From positions 1 to 11,132 of the forward strand of contig WGFF01000042.1 in NCBI GenBank assembly GCA_015492355.1: 11,132 nt of DNA. Reading direction: 5' to 3'. The notes beneath the pieces were generated by a model that was not told the DNA's origin, searched no databases, and saw only the letters and a list, made by a program, of their open reading frames with translations. The stretch's first letter is position 1, and the number at the start of each line of letters is the position of its first letter. The translations under genes and the position numbers were made by a program. Below are positions 6,436-11,132 of this stretch, piece by piece. The DNA is from Deltaproteobacteria bacterium. Its GTDB lineage: Bacteria > Desulfobacterota > GWC2-55-46 > S146-73.

Positions 6436-8421
6436 TCATAGCCCTATTCCTGTAGCCCTGAGGATACCGTTCAGCACCCCTCCCACAACCACTGCAAGGG
6501 GGAATATTACAGCAGCCATCCAGAGGGCTGTCCTGAGCCCCCTCTCCTTGATTATCATGAAGAAGTTGGCAATGCAAGGGACAAAAAGTGTAAGTGTTAC
6601 AAGGCTTACCACAACCTGTACGGGATCGAGCCTTCCTGCCTTCTGGAGCGCAAAGAATCCCGCAGCCCCGTAATCCCTCCTTAGAAAACCCATTATGAAC
6701 GCACCTGTTGCCTCACCTGGAAGGTCGAGGAACCCCACAACAATCGGCTTTGCCACAGCCTCAAGCATCTGTAGCGCACCTGTCCTGTCGAGAACAAAGA
6801 GAAAGAGGGTACCTGCAACGAAGAGCGGTACTGCCTCCTTTATGTACCACTCAACCCTGACAAGGGTTTTTAGTACCACATTGTAGGGCTGGGGCATGCG
6901 TATGGGTGGTATCTCCAGTATAAAGTCCGATGGTTCTCCCTTTATGAGTATGGAGGCGAGGAAACCCACTGCAAGCATCACACCTATGACCACACCACCC
7001 CAGACGATGGATGCGGTAAGGGAGACAGAACCGAGCATACCGAGTATTACACCGAGCTGTGCTGAACACGGCACCCCCAGGGCAAGCAGAAAGGTTACAA
7101 TCACCCTCTCCTTTCTTGTCTCGAGTATCCTCGTTGTCATGGTTGCCATGGTATCGCACCCGAGCCCCAGCACCATCGGAAGGACAGCCTTGCCGTTCAG
7201 CCCCATCACCTTAAAAATCCTGTCCACCATTATGGCAAGCCTCGGCAGATAGCCCGAATCCTCAAGGATACTGAAGAATATGAAGAAAAAGCCGACTATG
7301 GGGAGTATTATCGCTACAGAATAGGTGAGAGCCATTGTTACAACCCCGTATGGACCGACAAGGATATCATAGACAAACCCCTCTGCGAAAAGATACGCCA
7401 CCATCCTCTGCGCCCAGGGGTTGAGATACTCGCCGAAAATCACCTCCTCAAGAAAGTCCACCACTGTACCAGCACCCACAACCCCAACAAACCAGTACAT
7501 GAAAAGAAGCACAGAGACCAGTATGGGTATACCACCCACAGGATGCATCGACCATCTGCCTATGAACTCTGCAACAGGACTGCCAGAGGGCTCTATCCTC
7601 GTTACCACCCTCTTTATGATGCCATCTACCTCCTTGTGCCGTAGATGGTTTATGATAAACCCGACTGATTGTGAGAACCTCCTTTCCACGTCCCCACATA
7701 TCCTGTCGATGGTAGCAAGCACCCCGGGCTCGACCCTCTGCGAGAGATACTCCCTTATGGTCCTGTCCCCTGAAAGGAGCATGAGTGAAATAGCCCTTGA
7801 TGCGATACCCATCCTGGGAAGCACATCCGCAAGGCTGTTTATACCCTGCTCTATCGGCTCTGGGTAGGATATCCTGAAACCCGCCCCTCTGTCCCTTGGT
7901 GTCTCTGTCTCTGCAAGGACTGCATCCTTGAGCCTCTCTATGTTCCACCTCTGGGTCGCTATGGTAGGCACGACCCTGAGCCCTATAATACTCGATAGCC
8001 TCTCTGTATCTATCCTTATTCCCCTCTCCCCAGCCTCGTCGTACATATTGAGGGCTATGACCACAGGAAGCCCCATCTCCACGAGCTGTACCGTCACAAA
8101 GAGCCCCCTCCAGAGGTTTTTTGAGTCCACCACCTGGATGACCACATCGAAATCCCCCTCGATAAGTATGTTCCTTGTTACCTTCTCGTCCTCTGAGGTG
8201 GGTACAAGGCTGTTGACCCCTGGGCTATCCACCACCAGACATCTCTTCCTCCTTATCCACGCCACCCCCCTTGAGACCTCTACCGTGGTACCCGGGTAGT
8301 TGGACACAGTTGCGTACTTGCCCGTGAAGAGCCCAAAGAGCACACTTTTACCCACATTGGGATTCCCTACTAGGACTATTTTCTTTTCAAAATCGGATAG
8401 TTTTTCCTCTTGATGAAACAT
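6436..8421 (-). CDS. feoB: Ferrous iron transport protein B (short FeoB variant)
   Basis: The 661-residue product is a G-protein-coupled inner-membrane permease that brings Fe(II) into the cytoplasm. The N-terminal GTPase has G1 GNPNVGKS (19-26), G2 around YPGTT (42-46), G3 DSPG (65-68) and G4 NMYD (125-128). A helical linker region (about 180-290) follows. The membrane part (about 295-661) has two gate repeats, with GLGCDTMATMTTR (419-431) and GVPCSAQLGVILGM (449-462). It is about 110 residues shorter than E. coli FeoB (773). The gate motifs differ from the E. coli-type GCNVP and CGARLPVY forms, placing it in another FeoB branch. It lies 48 bp after fur and 31 bp before the DtxR/FeoA-like gene. 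No separate feoA or feoC is present; the fused FeoA-like domain downstream may fill that role. The ATG at 8421 is preceded by no Shine-Dalgarno site. A paralogue with another divalent substrate cannot be excluded. Confidence 0.93.
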   Translation of the reverse strand: MFHQEEKLSDFEKKIVLVGNPNVGKSVLFGLFTGKYATVSNYPGTTVEVSRGVAWIRRKRCLVVDSPGVNSLVPTSEDEKVTRNILIEGDFDVVIQVVDSKNLWRGLFVTVQLVEMGLPVVIALNMYDEAGERGIRIDTERLSSIIGLRVVPTIATQRWNIERLKDAVLAETETPRDRGAGFRISYPEPIEQGINSLADVLPRMGIASRAISLMLLSGDRTIREYLSQRVEPGVLATIDRICGDVERRFSQSVGFIINHLRHKEVDGIIKRVVTRIEPSGSPVAEFIGRWSMHPVGGIPILVSVLLFMYWFVGVVGAGTVVDFLEEVIFGEYLNPWAQRMVAYLFAEGFVYDILVGPYGVVTMALTYSVAIILPIVGFFFIFFSILEDSGYLPRLAIMVDRIFKVMGLNGKAVLPMVLGLGCDTMATMTTRILETRKERVIVTFLLALGVPCSAQLGVILGMLGSVSLTASIVWGGVVIGVMLAVGFLASILIKGEPSDFILEIPPIRMPQPYNVVLKTLVRVEWYIKEAVPLFVAGTLFLFVLDRTGALQMLEAVAKPIVVGFLDLPGEATGAFIMGFLRRDYGAAGFFALQKAGRLDPVQVVVSLVTLTLFVPCIANFFMIIKERGLRTALWMAAVIFPLAVVVGGVLNGILRATGIGL

Positions 8422-8430
8422 GTTTTCAAT

Positions 8431-8445
8431 TGATAGTAATATCCA
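8431..8445. promoter_or_regulatory. Fur-box-like operator before feoB
   Basis: TGATAGTAATATCCA matches the 7-1-7 Fur consensus TGATAATNATTATCA at 10 of 14 defined positions. It lies 10-24 bp before the feoB ATG and just downstream of the fur gene, and it overlaps the candidate -10 box. Flanking TTTTCAATT direct repeats (8423-8431 and 8446-8454, 23 bp apart) could extend the site or serve the DtxR-like protein instead. Confidence 0.45.
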
Positions 8446-8463
8446 TTTTCAATTAGATATCAA
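8436..8463 (-). promoter_or_regulatory. Candidate feoB promoter in the fur-feoB gap
   Basis: On the minus strand TTGATA (8463-8458) and TATTAC (8441-8436) are separated by 16 bp. Transcription would start near 8429 with a leader of about 8 nt, consistent with the missing Shine-Dalgarno. The Fur-like box covers the -10 region, which would give iron-dependent repression separate from fur. AT-rich sequence makes chance matches likely. Confidence 0.35.
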
Positions 8464-8469
8464 AAAAAG

Positions 8470-8901
8470 TCACGAACAATCCGAGCAGTAACCATAGAGC
8501 TCCAGCTTATGGTTGACTATCTTGAAACCGAGCTTCTTTGCCATCTCGGTCTGGAGCTGTTCTATCTTCTGGTTGTGGAACTCCGCAATCTTGGAGCACT
8601 TTATGCATATTATGTGGTCGTGGTGTCCGTTCTCTGGTATGTTCTCGTACCTTGTCTGTCCGTCCCCGAACTGCCTCGCTATGGCGAGCCCGCACTCTGT
8701 GAGGAGCTTCATGGTCCTGTAAACAGTTGCATATCCTATGTTCGGCACCCTCCTTTTCACCTTCTTGAGGAGCTCGTCCAGACTTATATGGGTATTGGTC
8801 TTGAAGAACTCGTTTGCTATGTAGTCTCGCTGGGTTGTGGATTTAAGACCCTTTGCCTCAAGATACGCCTTCAGGATTTCCATCTTACGGGAAGGTTTCA
8901 T
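8470..8901 (-). CDS. fur: Fur-family transcriptional regulator
   Basis: The 143-residue product is a typical ferric uptake regulator-type repressor. An N-terminal winged helix (about 1-82) carries TTQRDYIANEFF and the recognition helix NIGYATVYRTMKLL. The C-terminal dimerisation domain (83-143) has the HHDH motif (93-96) for the regulatory metal and two CxxC pairs (C99/C102 and C139/C142) for structural zinc. PerR or Zur specificity cannot be separated by motif alone, but the feoB neighbour favours iron. The ATG at 8901 is chosen because AAGGA lies 8 nt upstream; the ATG at 8907 would leave only 2 nt. The gene is first in the fur-feoB-dtxR-like series and has its own promoter-like sequence, and it diverges from the plus-strand cassette. 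Confidence 0.95.
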   Translation of the reverse strand: MKPSRKMEILKAYLEAKGLKSTTQRDYIANEFFKTNTHISLDELLKKVKRRVPNIGYATVYRTMKLLTECGLAIARQFGDGQTRYENIPENGHHDHIICIKCSKIAEFHNQKIEQLQTEMAKKLGFKIVNHKLELYGYCSDCS

Positions 8902-8909
8902 CGCCATTA

Positions 8910-8914
8910 TCCTT
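8910..8914 (-). promoter_or_regulatory. Ribosome binding site of fur
   Basis: AAGGA on the minus strand, 8 nt before the ATG at 8901. The alternative ATG at 8907 would be only 2 nt from it, so the site favours 8901. Confidence 0.65.
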
Positions 8915-8964
8915 GTTCAGGTGGTCTGGGGGAAGGTACTGTAAAATATGCAAGGCCCTTTTTG

Positions 8965-8993
8965 TTGATACCATGTCTTCTGCCACCTGTCAA
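8965..8993 (-). promoter_or_regulatory. Candidate fur promoter
   Basis: On the minus strand a perfect -35 TTGACA (8993-8988) and TATCAA (8970-8965) are spaced by 17 bp. Transcription would begin near 8958, giving a leader of about 57 nt before the ATG at 8901. The -10 matches TATAAT at four of six positions. The -35 lies next to the dyad at 8995-9029. Confidence 0.55.
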
Positions 8994-8994
8994 G

Positions 8995-9029
8995 GGCTTA
9001 AGTCCAGTATATGAATAATGACTTAAGCC
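8995..9029. promoter_or_regulatory. 10-bp dyad between divergent promoters (operator candidate)
   Basis: GGCTTAAGTC (8995-9004) and GACTTAAGCC (9020-9029) are perfect inverted copies around a 15-bp AT-rich centre. With one bulged G the arms extend outward into CAAGG and CCTTG. The site lies between the -35 boxes of the divergent fur (8988-8993) and cassette (9052-9057) promoters. Because transcripts leave it on both sides, a terminator role is unlikely and an operator is more plausible. Confidence 0.55.
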
Positions 9030-9051
9030 TTGTGCCATCTGCTAAAAAACC

Positions 9052-9080
9052 TTGACAATCGGGGCACAGAGGCTTATATT
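9052..9080 (+). promoter_or_regulatory. Strong sigma70-type promoter of the plus-strand cassette
   Basis: A perfect -35 TTGACA (9052-9057) and TATATT (9075-9080, five of six) are spaced by exactly 17 bp. Transcription would start near 9087, which rules out the upstream TTG-type start at 9030 and supports the ATG at 9111. It is the best promoter match in the window. Confidence 0.8.
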
Positions 9081-9091
9081 GTTTTTAAGTC

Positions 9092-9110
9092 TGAAAGAGC
9101 CTGCCTTTCA
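9092..9110 (+). promoter_or_regulatory. Small hairpin abutting the start codon of the first cassette gene
   Basis: TGAAAG (9092-9097) and CTTTCA (9105-9110) can pair across a 7-nt loop, directly before the ATG at 9111. No clear Shine-Dalgarno is present, only an AAAGAG inside the hairpin. In a leader of about 24 nt this could limit translation. Six base pairs are marginal. Confidence 0.35.
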
Positions 9111-9830
9111 ATGGGTACAGTGAGCGATCAGGACATAAAAAGGGTGATTCAGGAAGTGCTGGACGAGAGATTCGTCCACAGTCTTTCCGATCTCACCTAC
9201 AACAGCATATCATCCCTCTGGCACATAGACAGGGAGAGTGAAGAATACATAGCATACATCGCCTCAAAGGTAATCTGTGGTATATTCTGTATCAAGTATC
9301 TATCCCACATAGACAGGCTCCTTAAGAAGAGACTCAAGATCAAAGACCTCACAGCCAGGGACCTCCCGAAAAAGGAACTCATCCAGTCCATTCGTAAAAA
9401 CCTCCATAAGGAAAAGGAGCTCCAGGGCATCCTTAAACGCACCCTTCCCATCCTGAGAAGGCTCCTTGAGGCAGTGGATGCCAGAGACCTTGAGAGACTC
9501 ACTCAGATTGCACATACAGGTGACTATCTCCTGAGTTCCCTCGAAGACCTGCGTGATGCAGGTAGCCTCGATTATACGCTCTGGCTCGAGGCAGTTCCCC
9601 ATTACTACGAGAAAGACCTCGTCCACATCGGTGCTGTAAGGACAAGGGAGTACATCCCAAAGATCGAGCAGTTCATCGAAAGGTCGTGGCAGAAACAGGT
9701 ACCTGTTGAGATATTCAATCTCAACACAAAAGCCCTTGGAAACCGTATCAATCTCAACACCTATTTCGCCTCTGAGGAGGGCTTCTTCCCCTGCTCTACC
9801 ACCAAAAGCCTCGACAAAAGAAAGGACTAA
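9111..9830 (+). CDS. Unrecognised helical protein, first gene of the SecB-like cassette
   Basis: I do not recognise this 239-residue protein. It is charged, rich in Leu, Lys, Glu and Arg, and appears mostly alpha-helical, with no signal peptide and no clear membrane helix. The segment IASKVICGIFCIKYLS (about 50-65) is hydrophobic but short. The middle (about 70-165) is a run of amphipathic helices (LLKKRLKIKDL, SIRKNLHKEKELQGILKRTLPILRRLLEAVDARDLERL). The C-terminal part is more mixed (VPVEIFNLNTKALGNRINLNTYF). No nucleotide-binding or nuclease motif is visible. The start is fixed by the promoter at 9052-9080. The stop lies 2 bp before the SecB-like gene, so translation is probably coupled. 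By analogy with chaperone-linked modules it could be the partner or antitoxin-like component, but this is inference from position only. Codon use resembles the core genes. Confidence 0.85.
   Translation: MGTVSDQDIKRVIQEVLDERFVHSLSDLTYNSISSLWHIDRESEEYIAYIASKVICGIFCIKYLSHIDRLLKKRLKIKDLTARDLPKKELIQSIRKNLHKEKELQGILKRTLPILRRLLEAVDARDLERLTQIAHTGDYLLSSLEDLRDAGSLDYTLWLEAVPHYYEKDLVHIGAVRTREYIPKIEQFIERSWQKQVPVEIFNLNTKALGNRINLNTYFASEEGFFPCSTTKSLDKRKD
9821..9826 (+). promoter_or_regulatory. Ribosome binding site of the SecB-like gene
   Basis: AAAGGA, overlapping the end of the first cassette gene and 6 nt before the TTG at 9833. It supports the TTG start. Confidence 0.6.
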
Positions 9831-9832
9831 AA

Positions 9833-10243
9833 TTGCATATAAGGGACAGGATAAGGTGTCTTGACCTCTTCATACAGAAGGTCATAGCCAACAGAAATTC
9901 TACATTCTCAAACACTACCATCCCGGGAAGACTCGAGGTAAAACGGGAGATAAAACACTCCTTCAGGCTCCCCAGAAAGAAGCACAACTCCTTCCATCTT
10001 ACAGTAAAGGACAAACTCTCCTTTGGCAGGGTATCGGGACCGTTCTCCATAGAGGTAACTGTAAGTGGTGCGGTGTTCCTCACCGAAGAACTCACACCCA
10101 AGGAACTCTCCTCACTTCTCAAGAACAAGGAGAACATAAACTTTCTCATAAATCAGAGTCTACCTTACTCGTGTGCCGCAATAGCCTATCTGACAGACCA
10201 GATGGGTTTTAGCCCTGTAATACTTGCTCCCAAATACCCATGA
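9833..10243 (+). CDS. SecB-like chaperone-fold protein
   Basis: The 136-residue product has a C-terminal half that resembles the SecB chaperone superfamily. A beta-strand stretch FSIEVTVSGAVFLTEE (71-86) is followed by LTPKELSSLL (87-96), then FLINQSLPYSCAAIAYLTDQ (104-123) and MGFSPVILAP (124-133). This matches the SecB order of a strand, a helix with a P-Y motif, and a final hydrophobic strand ending in proline. The basic N-terminal half (RDRIRCLDLFIQKV and following) is less distinctive. Classical SecB holds unfolded preproteins for SecA. Solitary SecB-like proteins next to small unknown genes instead stabilise antitoxins in TAC modules such as Rv1957 and CmdC. The TTG start has AAAGGA 6 nt upstream and lies 2 bp after the preceding stop. 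The next gene begins 16 bp later. It could be a housekeeping SecB, but the operon setting argues against this. Confidence 0.7.
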   Translation: MHIRDRIRCLDLFIQKVIANRNSTFSNTTIPGRLEVKREIKHSFRLPRKKHNSFHLTVKDKLSFGRVSGPFSIEVTVSGAVFLTEELTPKELSSLLKNKENINFLINQSLPYSCAAIAYLTDQMGFSPVILAPKYP

Positions 10244-10263
10244 TGAGGAGTGGTATGGCTTGA
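10240..10263 (+). other. Bridging mini-ORF (7 codons) between second and third cassette genes
   Basis: ATG at 10240 overlaps the TGA stop of the SecB-like gene as ATGA. The frame encodes MMRSGMA and ends in a TGA that overlaps the TTG start of the third gene as TTGA. It could couple translation across the gap. It may be coincidence, and no function is claimed for the peptide. Confidence 0.3.
10245..10250 (+). promoter_or_regulatory. Ribosome binding site of the third cassette gene
   Basis: GAGGAG, 9 nt before the TTG at 10260. It favours that start over the TTG at 10224 inside the SecB-like gene. Confidence 0.65.
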
Positions 10264-10994
10264 AGGTTGAGTTTCCCGTTGATGAAAGGAGCCTGAGGTA
10301 TATCGAATCCCTTGAAGAAGACCCAGATATAAAGGCAATACTCACCATCCTCCTGGACAAAAGGACAGGAGACTTCTATAACTATGCCTCTATTATCTGC
10401 TTCTGCTACAGGGAAGAGGACCTTGTAAACCTGCCTGATGTAAGACACCTGCCAAGAAAGGTGAAGGCATGGATAAAGAGAAAGAGTTTTGAGAACGACC
10501 CTACTTACCTTAAATTCTTTAAGCACCTCTTCTCCCTCTACTCGAGCTTCAAACAGACCTACACAGGCTGGGACAGGCTCGGCAAATACAGGAGTGTGTT
10601 CCCTGAATCGTACATATATCACCGCATGCTCGATCGTTATTCAACCCAGAAGGACGTAAAGGTTGCAAGGGAATGTTATGTTGTCATAGATGACTGGGAC
10701 AGCAGGGTCAACAGGACCCGTAAGGAAGGGCAGAAAGTGGACGTGGGAGTGTGGAACCCGACGGAGCAAAGGGGCGAGGTCTTCGAGGCAAAGGTAAAGG
10801 TATATATAAAGGAAAAGGAACACCAGCTCGAATTCCTTGAGACCATACGGAAGGTATCCAACAAGAGGATAGACGTTTTCCTGGCAAGCTTCGCCCCAAA
10901 AAGTGTTATACTGAATCACCTTAAAAGTTTCTTCCCGGGAAGGGACCTGAGCCAGATAGGTATACTCGGGATAAACGAACTCCAGAACCTGTAA
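10260..10994 (+). CDS. Unrecognised protein with a PD-(D/E)XK-nuclease-like motif
   Basis: I do not recognise this 244-residue protein as a named family. Its first 150 residues are helical and charged, with many aromatics (FYNYASIICFCY, TYLKFFKHLFSLYSSF, WDRLGKYRSVFPESYIYHRML). The C-terminal third contains KVDVGVWN (about 159-166), then GEVFEAKVKVY (172-182) and a helix with HQLEFLETIRK. The D161...E176-A-K178 spacing fits the PD-(D/E)XK nuclease core, in which D and the ExK motif bind the metal and a following helix often carries Q or K. The last part (RIDVFLASF, ILGINELQ) could be the remaining strands. If correct, it may cleave DNA or RNA and be the toxin or effector of the cassette. Such short motifs also arise by chance. 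The TTG at 10260 has GAGGAG 9 nt upstream; a TTG at 10224 would overlap the preceding gene by 20 bp. Confidence 0.8.
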   Translation: MKVEFPVDERSLRYIESLEEDPDIKAILTILLDKRTGDFYNYASIICFCYREEDLVNLPDVRHLPRKVKAWIKRKSFENDPTYLKFFKHLFSLYSSFKQTYTGWDRLGKYRSVFPESYIYHRMLDRYSTQKDVKVARECYVVIDDWDSRVNRTRKEGQKVDVGVWNPTEQRGEVFEAKVKVYIKEKEHQLEFLETIRKVSNKRIDVFLASFAPKSVILNHLKSFFPGRDLSQIGILGINELQNL

Positions 10995-11132
10995 TCCAAT
11001 CCCTGAGCACAACCCATTACAGACACACGTCAAATCCCCTCTTTCCTTAAAATCCCGTAAGGACCACACAGTGAACCCAATAAAAATCCCCTGTGGCTTT
11101 CTGTAGTGCCTTAGATGGGAGTGAAATAAGGG
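10995..11132. other. Non-coding tail after the cassette
   Basis: No convincing gene is seen here. Three AAATCCC copies occur (around 11032, 11050 and 11084), together with a 5-bp CCTTA/TAAGG inverted pair (11045-11062). Neither makes a clear intrinsic terminator, so the end of the cassette transcript is not defined in this window. Confidence 0.4.

Noticed and set aside
8462..8469. T-run directly after the fur stop codon as a terminator
   Set aside because: No stable GC-rich hairpin precedes the run, so intrinsic termination is not supported.
8995..9029. Stem-loop as a bidirectional terminator
   Set aside because: The flanking genes diverge, so no transcript ends here. An operator role is more likely.
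9030..9110. Upstream extension of the first cassette gene to an earlier start
   Set aside because: The extension would begin before the strong promoter at 9052-9080 and includes the -35 and -10 boxes, so the ATG at 9111 is better.
9498..9518. HEPN RNase motif (R-x5-H, RLTQIAH) in the first cassette gene
   Set aside because: The residue after Arg is Leu, not the polar residue usual in HEPN motifs, and no second supporting motif is seen. A chance match is likely.
10995..11132. Terminator or start of another gene after the cassette
   Set aside because: Only weak 5-bp stems and no T-run were found, and no frame shows a recognisable protein.
1..11132. CRISPR array, tRNA or rRNA genes
   Set aside because: No regularly spaced direct repeats, cloverleaf-type sequence or rRNA signature was seen on either strand.

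Overview
The window reads as chromosomal DNA of an anaerobic, Gram-negative-type bacterium. The evidence is a GspN-type protein next to accA and dnaE, a ferrous-iron uptake locus, and heavy use of AGG (Arg) and ATA (Ile) codons. This recalls Nitrospirota (Thermodesulfovibrio-like) or Desulfobacterota lineages, but the assignment is a low-confidence inference. There are nine supported protein genes, no tRNA, no rRNA and no CRISPR array. Everything from 99 to 8901 is on the minus strand. A three-gene cassette on the plus strand fills 9111-10994. No stretch longer than 300 bases lacks a gene.

Left part (1-5711). Bases 1-66 form a perfect inverted repeat with 32-bp arms, followed by the end of a gspN-like gene (99-947). 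A 131-bp gap holds a diverged half-copy of the palindrome. Then comes a dnaE-accA pair (5535 down to 1079): the replicative polymerase alpha subunit and the carboxyltransferase alpha subunit of acetyl-CoA carboxylase. This gene pairing is known from other bacteria. The 176-bp gap upstream of dnaE has a GC-rich hairpin plus T-run that would terminate the iron operon. Its surroundings look like the right end of a decayed IS200/IS605 (TnpB) element.

Iron block (5712-8901). On the minus strand the order is fur, feoB, then a DtxR-like regulator fused to a FeoA-like domain. Fur-family and DtxR-family sensors therefore flank the ferrous-iron permease. The 48-bp fur-feoB gap contains a promoter-like pair overlapped by a Fur-box-like 15-mer. 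FeoB is a short variant with unusual gate motifs.

Plus-strand cassette (9111-10994). A near-consensus sigma70 promoter (TTGACA-N17-TATATT) drives three tightly packed genes. They encode an unrecognised helical protein (239 aa), a small protein whose C-terminal half resembles SecB chaperones (136 aa), and an unrecognised protein with a PD-(D/E)XK-like D...E-A-K signature (244 aa). SecB-like chaperones encoded next to small unknown genes are known from toxin-antitoxin-chaperone (TAC) systems such as M. tuberculosis Rv1955-1957 and the phage-defence system CmdTAC. A chaperone-controlled toxin or defence module is therefore a reasonable hypothesis and the best candidate here for an undescribed system. 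A 10-bp dyad lies between the divergent fur and cassette promoters and could regulate either.
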